A DNA stretch of 64,000 nt, taken from assembly GCA_051715425.1 (NCBI GenBank), contig JBPXJS010000002.1, positions 1 to 64,000 of the forward strand, in the 5' to 3' direction. This DNA comes from JAJTFA01 sp051715425 (GTDB lineage Bacteria; Bacteroidota; Bacteroidia; UKL13-3). The position numbers and the translations under genes are program-made. The notes beneath the pieces were generated by a model. That model did no database searches, was not told the origin of the DNA, and worked only from the letters and a program-made list of their open reading frames with translations. This document shows, in pieces, positions 26,754 to 33,956 of the stretch. Each line of letters opens with the position of its first letter. Position 1 is the first letter of the stretch.

Positions 26754-27736
26754 TTATCCAACTATATAAAAACCATATTTCCGTTTCACTTTCCACCTTT
26801 ATTAAACTGTCGCTTCTCTTGTTGCTGCTGCTCTTAAGCGCACCTCAAGGGTATGCCCAGGTTACGGAAGAAGATTCCGTGATGACCGAAGAAGAAGCCG
26901 AAGAAGCGCTGGATGATGAAGGAGAAGATTTTGATAATTTCAGCGGGTATGTAGACCTCAATTATTGGGATTTTATCCGTATACCCAATTTTAAGTTCGA
27001 CAGTGCAATGATTCCGGCCAATGAGCATTATCCTGCAGGCTGGGATACCCTCACCATTAATCCGTATAAAGTTGATCTGAAAAATATGAATGATACCATA
27101 TTGCTTGCCTTGCGCGATAGTATGGATTGTTCTTTTCACCCACCGGCTTTAGGTGATGTTACCTCTACATTTGGTTTCCGCAGATGGGGACGAAGACCCA
27201 AGTTCCATTTTGGTGTGGATGTGCGCATGGAAGTGGGCGATCCTGTTTATGCCATGTTTGATGGGGTGGTGCGTGTAGCCAAGCGCAGCGCAGATTATGG
27301 TTATGTGGTATTAATCAGGCATTATAACGGATTGGAAACCTTGTATGCCCATTTTAATCAGTTACTCACCTGGCCGGGAGCACCCGTGCGCTCAGGAGAT
27401 ATCATCGGACTTGCAGGCAGCACCGGACGTTCCACCGGTCCCCACCTGCATTTTGAGGTGCGGTATAAGGGAGAAAAACTCGACCCCAATAAAATTGTGT
27501 ATTTCCCCACGGGTTCTTTGTTAGGAGATTCCCTACAGATTGATAAAAGTTGTTTTAGTCACCTGTATAAGGTGCAGGCAAATAAACTGCGCAGCAAGTA
27601 TCACCTGGTAAAAAAAGGAGAAACCCTTTCGAAGATTGCCTACAAATATGGCATGAGCGTAAAAACACTGGCACGTATAAACCGTATTTCCACCAAAACC
27701 AAATTACGCCCCGGAAGAAGAATCAGATTAAGGTAA
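26750..27736 (+). CDS. M23 peptidase with C-terminal LysM
   Basis: A 328-residue secreted peptidoglycan endopeptidase. A hydrophobic N-terminus (LSLLLLLLLLSAPQGYAQ) acts as signal peptide. A very acidic stretch follows (about residues 40-62). The LytM/M23 domain (about 135-250) has the zinc ligands in FHFGVDVRMEVGD and GPHLHFEVRY, and a LysM domain (about 283-328; YHLVKKGETLSKIAYKYGMSV) binds the wall. The catalytic residues appear intact, so it is probably active. It is translationally coupled to ribF through a 4-bp overlap. Confidence 0.93.
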   Translation: MIIQLYKNHISVSLSTFIKLSLLLLLLLLSAPQGYAQVTEEDSVMTEEEAEEALDDEGEDFDNFSGYVDLNYWDFIRIPNFKFDSAMIPANEHYPAGWDTLTINPYKVDLKNMNDTILLALRDSMDCSFHPPALGDVTSTFGFRRWGRRPKFHFGVDVRMEVGDPVYAMFDGVVRVAKRSADYGYVVLIRHYNGLETLYAHFNQLLTWPGAPVRSGDIIGLAGSTGRSTGPHLHFEVRYKGEKLDPNKIVYFPTGSLLGDSLQIDKSCFSHLYKVQANKLRSKYHLVKKGETLSKIAYKYGMSVKTLARINRISTKTKLRPGRRIRLR

Positions 27737-27841
27737 ATAGACATTTGATCCGATGTTTGAAATTTAATTTTAATTGAGCATATCATTACTGATTATTATA
27801 TTTACTTATCGTTTAACAGCAACTGATAATACACCCTTACC

Positions 27842-28864
27842 ATGCAAACTGATTTAAGAAGTGATACCGTAACAAAACCTACCACAGCCATGCTGCAGGC
27901 CATGATGGCCGCACCGGTTGGAGATGATGTGTACGGAGAAGACCCAACGGTAAATAAACTACAGCAAATGGCGGCCGAACTATTTGGAATGGAAGCCGGA
28001 TTGTTTTGCCCCAGTGGCACCATGACCAACCAGATTGCTATTAAAGTACATACCCAACCTGGAGATGAATTGATTTGTGCCGATAATGCGCATGTATTTA
28101 AATATGAAGGTGGTGGTATTGCCTTTAATTCAGGAGTGCAGGCCAGGGTAGTGGTAAGTGATCGGGGAAAAATAAGTGCTCCGCAGGTAGCTGAGGTAAT
28201 TAATGGAAACGATCCGCATTTTCCCACTACACGTTTGGTATGCCTCGAAAATACCAGCAACAGAGGTGGAGGAAGCATTTACAGCTTTTCTGATATGTTG
28301 GAAATAAAAGAGGTTTGTCTAAAAAACAACCTGATTTTACACCTTGATGGCGCACGTATTTTTAATGCACTGGTGGAGGCTGATTATACGGCTTCACAAT
28401 TGGGCAGCGTGTTCCACAGTGTTTCTGTTTGTTTAAGCAAAGGCCTTGGAGCTCCTGTTGGCTCTGTATTGCTGGGAAAAAGGGATTTTATCAGTAAAGC
28501 CAAAAGGGTACGTAAGGTATTTGGAGGAGGAATGAGGCAGGCAGGTTACCTTGCCGCTGCTGGTATTTATGCATTGGAAAATAATATTCAACGGTTAAAG
28601 GATGATCATGCGCAAACAAAGGCTGTGGCAGAGGTTTTAAAGCAACAAACCTGGGTGGTTTCTATATTGCCGGTAGAAACCAATATCATTATTTTTCAGG
28701 TGAGCACACCGGAGCTGGCAGACCGTTTTCAGCAGCACCTCACCCAGCATCAGGTATTGGCCAATAAGGTAGCCCCAGATGCCCTGCGTTTCGTATTTCA
28801 TCTCGATATAAGCCCGGAGCAAACAGAAAATCTGATGGGCTTAATCAAACATTTTAAAGCATAA
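27842..28864 (+). CDS. ltaE: Low-specificity L-threonine aldolase
   Basis: A 340-residue PLP enzyme (fold type I, beta-eliminating lyase family) that cleaves L-threonine or allo-threonine to glycine and acetaldehyde. DLRSDTVTKPTTAML at the N-terminus and SVCLSKGLGAPVGSVLLG with the PLP-binding Lys are diagnostic. HLDGARIFNA supplies the cofactor-binding Asp. It is a single gene with a bidirectional terminator directly behind it. Confidence 0.94.
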   Translation: MQTDLRSDTVTKPTTAMLQAMMAAPVGDDVYGEDPTVNKLQQMAAELFGMEAGLFCPSGTMTNQIAIKVHTQPGDELICADNAHVFKYEGGGIAFNSGVQARVVVSDRGKISAPQVAEVINGNDPHFPTTRLVCLENTSNRGGGSIYSFSDMLEIKEVCLKNNLILHLDGARIFNALVEADYTASQLGSVFHSVSVCLSKGLGAPVGSVLLGKRDFISKAKRVRKVFGGGMRQAGYLAAAGIYALENNIQRLKDDHAQTKAVAEVLKQQTWVVSILPVETNIIIFQVSTPELADRFQQHLTQHQVLANKVAPDALRFVFHLDISPEQTENLMGLIKHFKA

Positions 28865-28866
28865 AG

Positions 28867-28915
28867 AAAACCCGCTGATTGGTTTATTATGCAATAAGCC
28901 TAACCAGCGGTTTTT
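28867..28915. terminator. Bidirectional terminator between ltaE and a small membrane-protein gene
   Basis: An outer stem AAAACC(C)GCTG / CAGCGGTTTT and an inner stem GGTTTATT / AATAAGCC close on the loop ATGC. T tracts on both sides allow it to stop ltaE (plus) and the convergent small gene (minus). Confidence 0.8.
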
Positions 28916-28922
28916 CCATTGC

Positions 28923-29054
28923 CTAAAAAAAACGGGATGCTAAATAGGGTACCAATAACCACAGCAATCCTTTAATCAAAAAAAATAAAAATCCGGCCCA
29001 GCCCAGCTTCTTTAAGTAGGGTATAAATTTTCCCGGTTTCTTTTCTGCAGCCAT
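28923..29054 (-). CDS. 43-residue single-span membrane protein
   Basis: A short gene on the minus strand: ATG at 29054, stop TAG at 28923-28925. The product begins MAAEKKPGKFIPYLKKLGW, then one hydrophobic helix (AGFLFFLIKGLLWLLVP) and ends ASRFF. A basic amphipathic N-terminus with one span is typical of small inner-membrane proteins conserved in Bacteroidota. I recall close relatives carrying meaningless annotations, and no function is known to me. A second in-frame ATG at 29057 overlaps the stop of the upstream ABM gene (TAATG), so translation is probably coupled. Confidence 0.75.
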   Translation of the reverse strand: MAAEKKPGKFIPYLKKLGWAGFLFFLIKGLLWLLVPYLASRFF

Positions 29055-29056
29055 CA

Positions 29057-29383
29057 TTAGTCAGCTATCACATCATAGGTTTTAAACGAGGATGTCATAG
29101 GTGGTTTGCGGCCTTCTTCTTTTGCTTTGCGGATATCTTCAAACCCACGCTTATGTCCTTCAATAAATTCAGGTGAATTGGTCCAGGCTTTAAACTGTTC
29201 TTCACTGTCCCAAAAACTAACAATCAGGTATGGATCTCCTGCTCCTTTTGGTTTCAACACATTCATAAACTGGAAACCGGGCATACGGTCAATTGCCTTT
29301 GCACGGGTACCGAATAATTCTTCAAAACGGGTTTGATAATTTGCATCACATTGGATGTAGTTGATAGCCACAAATTTTTTCAT
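29057..29383 (-). CDS. Antibiotic biosynthesis monooxygenase (ABM)-fold protein
   Basis: A 108-residue dimeric alpha/beta-barrel protein of the ABM superfamily. Members include haem-degrading and quinol monooxygenases. The visible family text is FVAINYIQCDANYQTRFEEL, RMPGFQFMNVLKPKG and YLIVSFWDSEEQFKAWTNSP. The closest architecture is the HmoB/IsdG-like type, so haem or a porphyrin is a possible ligand, but this is inference. I took the ATG at 29383 (MKKFVAINY) rather than an upstream start. It is coupled to the small membrane protein downstream. Confidence 0.8.
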   Translation of the reverse strand: MKKFVAINYIQCDANYQTRFEELFGTRAKAIDRMPGFQFMNVLKPKGAGDPYLIVSFWDSEEQFKAWTNSPEFIEGHKRGFEDIRKAKEEGRKPPMTSSFKTYDVIAD

Positions 29384-29391
29384 AATTGGAT

Positions 29392-29403
29392 TAATTCTAA
29401 ATA
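29392..29403. repeat. Left copy of 12-bp direct repeat TAATTCTAAATA
   Basis: It is identical to 34134-34145 and together they bracket the accessory island. Shorter variants (ATTCTAAATA) lie upstream of folD (about 23768) and upstream of the gene at 36728-37177 (about 37200), so a promoter-related origin is also possible. Confidence 0.4.
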
Positions 29404-29544
29404 ATAGCGGCAGATGTGTACTCAAGACATAAACAAGTTATTTATCCGGTACGATGCCGTTTGACAAACTTATAATTCAATACATTACGAAGCAATATTT
29501 ATTTAGACTAATTATAAATAAGCCTGAGTATCAAATTAATTATT

Positions 29545-29552
29545 TACATTTG
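29545..29552 (+). promoter_or_regulatory. -7 promoter box before the 53-residue gene
   Basis: TACATTTG is a perfect TAnnTTTG, 4 bp before the GTG at 29557. Transcription would begin at or inside the start codon, suggesting a leaderless message. No -33 TTTG is visible at the right distance. Confidence 0.5.
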
Positions 29553-29556
29553 CAGA

Positions 29557-29718
29557 GTGAAATCAAAGAGAAAGAAGCCCGTAAAGAGTATAGAAGAACT
29601 AACGCAAGGCTTTGAAAAGCTTGTTGAAAAGCAAGGGTATTCAGATAGTGGGAAAGAAGATTTTGAGAAGGTAGTAAAAAGGTCTTTGAAGGGAGTAAAA
29701 AAGAAGGGCGGCAAATAG
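29557..29718 (+). CDS. 53-residue basic protein, unknown
   Basis: GTG start, stop TAG at 29716-29718. The product is very rich in Lys and Glu: it starts MKSKRKKPVKSIEELTQGFE, continues KLVEKQGYSDSGKEDFEK, and ends in a poly-basic tail KKKGGK. The SIEELTQGFEKLV helix followed by a GKEDFEK helix is reminiscent of tiny basic proteins seen near mobile or accessory DNA, but I know no function. It lies directly behind a -7 box and converges with the 36-residue gene 20 bp away. The codon pattern reads as genuinely coding because both helices are amphipathic. Confidence 0.6.
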   Translation: MKSKRKKPVKSIEELTQGFEKLVEKQGYSDSGKEDFEKVVKRSLKGVKKKGGK

Positions 29719-29738
29719 CCACCCATCTTTAGATCAGA

Positions 29739-29849
29739 TTACCGTTTAGGTTTTCTGATTGTTTCGGCAACAGTTGTATTTGGCCGTAAAATAGAAACTA
29801 TTTTAGGTACATACTGTCCGTTGATTGCAGAGCGATAACGCTTAGCCAT
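29739..29849 (-). CDS. 36-residue YRSA..G.YV...TTV.ET protein
   Basis: ATG at 29849, stop TAA at 29739-29741. The product begins MAKRYRSAINGQYVPKIVSI, continues LRPNTTVAETI, and ends RKPKR. The pattern YRSA-x2-G-x-Y/F-V-x8-P-x-TTV-x-ET matches a widespread family of tiny proteins that I recall from many phyla, often in accessory regions and without known function. An excellent Shine-Dalgarno (AAAGGAGGTGG, 29856-29866) decides the start. An earlier ATG closer to the SD ends after three codons. It converges with the 53-residue gene. Confidence 0.65.
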   Translation of the reverse strand: MAKRYRSAINGQYVPKIVSILRPNTTVAETIRKPKR

Positions 29850-29855
29850 CCATAA

Positions 29856-29866
29856 CCACCTCCTTT
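29856..29866 (-). promoter_or_regulatory. Strong Shine-Dalgarno for the 36-residue gene
   Basis: AAAGGAGGTGG on the minus strand, about 7 bp before the ATG at 29849, is a near-full match to the 16S tail. Most genes in this window, as in Bacteroidota generally, lack such a site. Confidence 0.75.
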
Positions 29867-29878
29867 CTTTTTAGGATT

Positions 29879-29903
29879 TTGCCCAGTGTTCGAGACTGGG
29901 CAA
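29879..29903. other. Perfect 9-bp hairpin between transposase and the 36-residue gene
   Basis: TTGCCCAGT, loop GTTCGAG, ACTGGGCAA. It lies 21 bp beyond the transposase stop. There is no good T tract on the minus strand (AAAATCCTAAAA follows) and a weak one on the plus strand (TTTCATTT). It may act as a transcription end or a leader hairpin of the small gene. Confidence 0.6.
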
Positions 29904-29924
29904 TTTCATTTATATACATTTCTG

Positions 29925-30800
29925 TCATACTCTATTCAGTAATTTATGGAACATTTTTTCAGGCTCATTTCTATGAACGAACCTGAAAGCATTTTCAGCT
30001 AAATACTTAGGCAGGTGTTTACGGCTTACATGTATATGAGTACCTTTAATCATTCGTTTCAGGGTTGACCAGTAGTTTTCTATTTTATTGGTGCTAAACC
30101 CATCCTTTGCGTATTGATTCAGCATATGGTTTATTACCACGTGCTTTTTAAAATGCTCCTCCATTAATCCATAGTGTCCGGCTGCATCAGTAACCAATAC
30201 AGCATTTTTATCTACTATCTTTTTAACTGTATTAGGTATTGAATGAAATGGTTTATCATGCTCAATAATTTGGGTAAATACCCTTCCATCTTTCTCCATT
30301 ATACCCAATATTCCGGTTTTAGGCTTAGGATTTAGCACAATACCATATTTCTTGTCCTTATGCTGGTTTTTTGGCTTCATACCAATATATGTTTCATCGG
30401 CCATCACTTCGCCCTTAAACAAAGAATTATCGGGGTCACTCATTAGTATTTTGATGTGGTGCGCCATGCGTAAAGCTGTTTTATAGCATACACCTAATTG
30501 CCTTTCCAGTTCTTTAGCCGCAACACCGTTACGGGTAGCGGTAAACAAATAGATAGCGTAAAACCAATAAGTAAGCGGGGTTGTGCTTTTGTGAAATATC
30601 GTTCCGGCTGTTGGATAAATTTGATAGGAACAGATTGGACATTGGTAAGACCTTCTGCTTTTCACACGGCTAAATTTTGATTCAACGGCACAATCAGGGC
30701 ATCCGGTTAATTCACCAAACTTTTGCTTAAACAAATAGTCCAAACAAGCATCCTCGGTTGGAAATTGATTTCTAAATTGCGATATTGTAAACCTGTTCAT
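29925..30800 (-). mobile_element. IS1595-family (ISXO2-like) transposase
   Basis: A 291-residue DDE transposase. The N-terminal zinc ribbon (about residues 33-60) has CPDC and CPIC knuckles (TGCPDCAVESKF; YQCPICSYQIYPTAGTIFHK). The catalytic domain has Asp in MADETYIGM (near 134), Asp in LVTDAAGHYG (near 204) and the last acidic residue in STNKIENYWSTLKRMIKG (near 243), typical of ISXO2/IS1595. The frame is intact, so it may be active. I could not find convincing terminal inverted repeats or a target duplication immediately around it. It lies inside the accessory island, divergent from the ImmA operon. Confidence 0.9.
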
Positions 30801-30836
30801 AGCCCTGTTTTGTTGGTTGGAGAGGCAAATATAATC

Positions 30837-30885
30837 AAATATCGAATAAAAACAAGAGTTTTTACAAATAAAATATCGAATAAAA
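30837..30885. promoter_or_regulatory. Direct-repeat operator upstream of the ImmA operon
   Basis: AAATATCGAATAAAA occurs at 30837-30851 and again at 30871-30885, 34 bp apart start to start (about three helical turns). The second copy abuts the -33 region of the operon promoter. It is a likely binding site for the operon's own HTH protein. Confidence 0.6.
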
Positions 30886-30917
30886 TTGTTTTATTTCAAA
30901 AAAGTGGTGTATGTTTG
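30886..30917 (+). promoter_or_regulatory. Promoter of the unknown-gene/ImmA operon
   Basis: TTG (30886-30888), 21 bp, TATGTTTG (30910-30917), a perfect -7 TAnnTTTG with a slightly long spacer. The ATG is at 30937, leaving a leader of about 12 nt. Confidence 0.6.
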
Positions 30918-30936
30918 AGCCATAAATAAATATAGT

Positions 30937-31533
30937 ATGGATAGTATTGAAAAATTAACCCAAAGGGCAGATGAGAATATCACCCCACTGTTACCTGTTT
31001 TTAAGGAAATATATGATACCGCATTAAATAAAATGGGTGCATTTACTTCATTAGGAGAGTCTTTAACGAATAGAACTAAAGCCACTCTTTTCCATAATAT
31101 TTTGATGAACTGTGCCAAGTGCCATTTCCCCGCCAGAAATGTAAATATTGTCGAGAAATATCAAACAATTTATATCGTAATTAACAGTGCTTTTTCTGGG
31201 CGATTCAAAAAGTTAAATGCAAAAGGATTACCAAGTAATATTAATACAACAAGGAATAATGCAATAGTTTCTCAACAGCTTACCCTGTTTGGGGATTCAG
31301 AAATAAAACACATTGATATTGGGTATAAGATAAATAGCACTTGGACGGGATTTGAGGCACTTCAGGTCATATACAGAAACAATAACCAAGTTGTATTTAC
31401 CTTACCTTTTAACTTTGAAATACTAACACAAAAACCGGATCTTAATATAAAAGAATTGCCAGAACAAATAGAGATTACAAAGCGTGTTACAATCAAAGGC
31501 ACTAAAGACAAAAAGAAAATAGAAAATAAATAA
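30937..31533 (+). CDS. 198-residue protein of unknown function, partner of HTH-ImmA protein
   Basis: No family recognised. The protein is soluble, with an alpha-helical N-terminal half (about residues 1-70, with LFHNILMNCAKCHFP) and a beta-rich centre (IYIVINSAFSGRFKKLN; IDIGYKINSTWTGFEALQVIY; NNQVVFTLPFNFEI), ending in a Lys-rich tail. Two Cys are close together in NCAKC. Its stop is two bases before the ATG of the HTH-ImmA/IrrE gene, so the pair is one operon behind a repressor-like operator. That layout is typical of toxin-antitoxin or phage-defence pairs, where this would be the toxin or effector; this is inference. Base composition is clearly more AT-rich than the housekeeping genes. Confidence 0.75.
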   Translation: MDSIEKLTQRADENITPLLPVFKEIYDTALNKMGAFTSLGESLTNRTKATLFHNILMNCAKCHFPARNVNIVEKYQTIYIVINSAFSGRFKKLNAKGLPSNINTTRNNAIVSQQLTLFGDSEIKHIDIGYKINSTWTGFEALQVIYRNNNQVVFTLPFNFEILTQKPDLNIKELPEQIEITKRVTIKGTKDKKKIENK

Positions 31534-31535
31534 AT

Positions 31536-32597
31536 ATGAGCAAAGTTTTTAATCCAAAAATGTTAACCCTTGCGAGGGATTCACGGGGATTAACACAGTC
31601 AGAATTGGCTAATAAAGTTAATATGCAGCAAAGCATATTATCAAAAATAGAACAAGGGTTTCGAGGTGTGTCTGATGAAGAAATAAAGGTTTTTGCAGAA
31701 AATTTATCTTATCCCGATAGTTTCTTTTTCCAATCACACAACCTTTACCCGTCTAATACAGATTATAGGAAAAGAACAGCTATTCCGGTAAAGTTAATTA
31801 ATAGGGTTGAAGCAATGATGAATATATATAGAGCAAATATTCACCTTCTTCTAAAGTCAGTTGAATTGCCAGATAAAAAATTTCCGGTTATTGATAGAGA
31901 AGAAATTGATCCAATTTACGTAGCCAGACAGTTAAGGGCATATTGGAACGTTCCTAAAGGGCCAATTGATAATTTGACTAAGCTTTTTGAGAGCAAGGGA
32001 ATTATTATAGTACATTTTGATTTTGGTACTGACAAAATTGACGGCAGAAGTATGATTACACAGGATGGGCATCCAATCATATTTTTAAACAAGGCGTTTA
32101 GCGGTGATAGGCTTAGACTAACATTAGCGCATGAGGGCGCACACATTATATTACATCTCTCTAATTCTTACATGTTCAATAAAACAGAGGATGAAAAGGA
32201 AGAAGAGGCGTGGCTTTTTGCTGGTGAATTTATGATGCCAAAAAACGAGTTTATCCCTCAAGTACCGTCAAAGGTAACATTATCAACGTTGGCAGACTTA
32301 AAGAGATATTGGAAAGTATCAATGCAGGCCATATTGAACTGGATAAGTAAGAGCGGTATTTTAAGTGATAACCAAGTAAAGTATTTATGGTATCAAATTA
32401 GTGCTAAAGGTTATAGAAAGAATGAGCCAATTGAAATAGACCGTGAGCAACCAACCTTAATTACAGAAATAATACAAGCACATATTTCTGAACTTGATTA
32501 TACTAAAGAACAACTAGCTTCAATGCTTTGTTTACTGCCATCTGAACTTGAACAATATTATTTGACCGATAAACCAAAACTCAAAATCATAAGATAA
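31536..32597 (+). CDS. XRE-family HTH fused to ImmA/IrrE metallopeptidase
   Basis: A 353-residue regulator. An XRE/Cro helix-turn-helix lies at residues 8-60 (LARDSRGLTQSELANKVNM, QQSILSKIEQG). A zinc peptidase domain (about 120-260) has the HEGAH zinc motif at residues 199-203 (LTLAHEGAHIILHL) and further acidic residues in EEEAWLFAGEFMMP. In characterised members (ImmA, IrrE) the peptidase cleaves a partner repressor and relieves repression. Here the two functions are on one chain, as in several toxin-antitoxin-like systems. It probably represses its own operon through the direct repeats at 30837-30885. Confidence 0.92.
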   Translation: MSKVFNPKMLTLARDSRGLTQSELANKVNMQQSILSKIEQGFRGVSDEEIKVFAENLSYPDSFFFQSHNLYPSNTDYRKRTAIPVKLINRVEAMMNIYRANIHLLLKSVELPDKKFPVIDREEIDPIYVARQLRAYWNVPKGPIDNLTKLFESKGIIIVHFDFGTDKIDGRSMITQDGHPIIFLNKAFSGDRLRLTLAHEGAHIILHLSNSYMFNKTEDEKEEEAWLFAGEFMMPKNEFIPQVPSKVTLSTLADLKRYWKVSMQAILNWISKSGILSDNQVKYLWYQISAKGYRKNEPIEIDREQPTLITEIIQAHISELDYTKEQLASMLCLLPSELEQYYLTDKPKLKIIR

Positions 32598-33085
32598 AAA
32601 AAGTCGCAAGGATGGAGCGGTTAATGATTTTAAATACTTTAAACAATTCAGTGCATTAAATTAAAACAATTGTATATTTGTGTACGTTAATTCACATAGT
32701 AAAGCATAAAATATTAAACAGAAGTGCTGAATTTGTGTGAAATTGAAATATGAATAAAATTATAATTGCTTGATAATTAATGATTTATAAATTTTGTTGA
32801 TTTTTATCATTGACAGTTAATTCTAATGGTATTTACTTTGTCCATGTACATAGTACAAAACAATAATAAAAAACAAATCATATGTGCCTTGAATGAGGCA
32901 TAGTATTTTTGAAAACTAAACTAAAACACAACAAAAAAGCAACTGGGACAAAAAGTCCTTGACCATGAAAAGCCTAAAAAAAACGAAAAAGATTTTTTAA
33001 AAAAACAGACGAAAAGAAAAACATAATCAAAGCCTCACTAATAAAGTGGGGCTTTGATGTTAATTAAACTTTCATATTTACTCAT
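32598..33085. other. 490-bp non-coding region with possible promoters and hairpins
   Basis: No gene is visible. It holds a perfect -7 box TATATTTG (32673-32680, no clear -33), a second weaker promoter-like pair (TTG at 32810, TTACTTTG at 32833-32840), small stems (TGCCT/AGGCA near 32884-32899; GGAC/GTCC near 32946-32958), A-rich linkers, and a long hairpin (33026-33058). It could be a 5' leader of the DUF3825 gene or encode a short structured RNA. Confidence 0.5.
33026..33058 (+). terminator. 14-bp hairpin upstream of the DUF3825 gene
   Basis: ATCAAAGCCTCACT and AGTGGGGCTTTGAT pair over 14 bp with one G-T wobble around the loop AATAA. The stem ends in TTTGAT with only a weak T tract after it. 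It is either a terminator of an upstream short RNA or an attenuator, 28 bp before the next ATG. Confidence 0.6.
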
Positions 33086-33940
33086 ATGGAACAAAAACAA
33101 CAAGAAGCTCAAGGTGCTCAAAAACCTGCATTATTTCAATACGCTTCTATTAAGTCGTATCCTGGAGGAATAAGTCCAGAAGACCGAGAGTCCGCCCCTC
33201 CGCCCAATATTGACAATACTCTAGAAACTCTCAAATCTATGGCGATGCCTGAGTCTTGGGATTATTCTAATTCGTCAAGTGTTAGAAACCACCCAATTCT
33301 TTACAACTACTTACTCCATACATTTGCTAGAGTCGAGGAAGAGGGGAAAATTGCCGTTTCAGACCTTTACTCATGCTTTAATACCGGACTTGTCACTCCA
33401 AACCAAGAAGAGATATTTATGCTTTTTAAACAAAGTAAGAATACTGGAAACAGGTTCTTTCATGCGTTTTGCAAAAGCAGTTCGAATCTATTACTTAGGT
33501 TTAACCCACTACCTGAAAGAGCATCGTATTTCACAAGCGCAAGTGAGTTAATATATGATACAAGCCTGCCACTGAGGGTGCAAATTGACCACATTATAGA
33601 AGACCCAGAAAACGTTTCAAGATTCCCAACAGATATTAGGAGCTGGCCAAAACATCAGCTTCATAACACCTTTAACGGTGCAATAGAACACGCCATTAAG
33701 CGTGTAAAAAGAAACTATTTGACCGCTATACCACAATATTATAGAGGAAACCTAACACCTTCTGCGCATCTACAATTATTATTACCACTGTGTTTAAGAG
33801 ATCCTGCGAAAGCAGATTTAGCCTTGGCTGTATATAAAAAAGATGGTACATATAATGGGCGCACCTGCTTAACATTGGACATGGCTATAAACAACGCACG
33901 GCTTATTACTAAACCAGATGACGAGTGGTTAAAACCATAG
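33086..33940 (+). CDS. DUF3825-domain protein
   Basis: A 284-residue soluble protein. Almost all of it (about residues 17-282) matches the DUF3825 pattern as I remember it: YSCFNTGLVTPNQEEIFMLF, PERASYFTSASELIYDT, LRVQIDHIIED, RFPTDIRSW, GAIEHAIKRVKRNYLTAIPQ, LQLLLPLCLRDPAKADLAL, LTLDMAINNARLITKPDDEW. No catalytic residues are known to me. Members occur scattered in accessory genome regions, and I recall some linked to RNA-binding modules, unverified. It lies between a structured non-coding region and a strong terminator, so it is a free-standing unit inside the island. Base composition is closer to the chromosome average than that of the ImmA operon. Confidence 0.85.
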   Translation: MEQKQQEAQGAQKPALFQYASIKSYPGGISPEDRESAPPPNIDNTLETLKSMAMPESWDYSNSSSVRNHPILYNYLLHTFARVEEEGKIAVSDLYSCFNTGLVTPNQEEIFMLFKQSKNTGNRFFHAFCKSSSNLLLRFNPLPERASYFTSASELIYDTSLPLRVQIDHIIEDPENVSRFPTDIRSWPKHQLHNTFNGAIEHAIKRVKRNYLTAIPQYYRGNLTPSAHLQLLLPLCLRDPAKADLALAVYKKDGTYNGRTCLTLDMAINNARLITKPDDEWLKP

Positions 33941-33956
33941 TCCATTTCTAATATTT

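Noticed and set aside
29885..29897. A tRNA T-arm (stem with loop GTTCGAG)
   Set aside because: No acceptor, D-arm or anticodon arm can be built around it, and the 9-bp perfect stem is too long for a T-arm.
32840..33058. Retron-type or reverse-transcriptase-linked RNA
   Set aside because: The hairpins invite the idea, but no reverse transcriptase gene or paired a1/a2 repeats are visible nearby.
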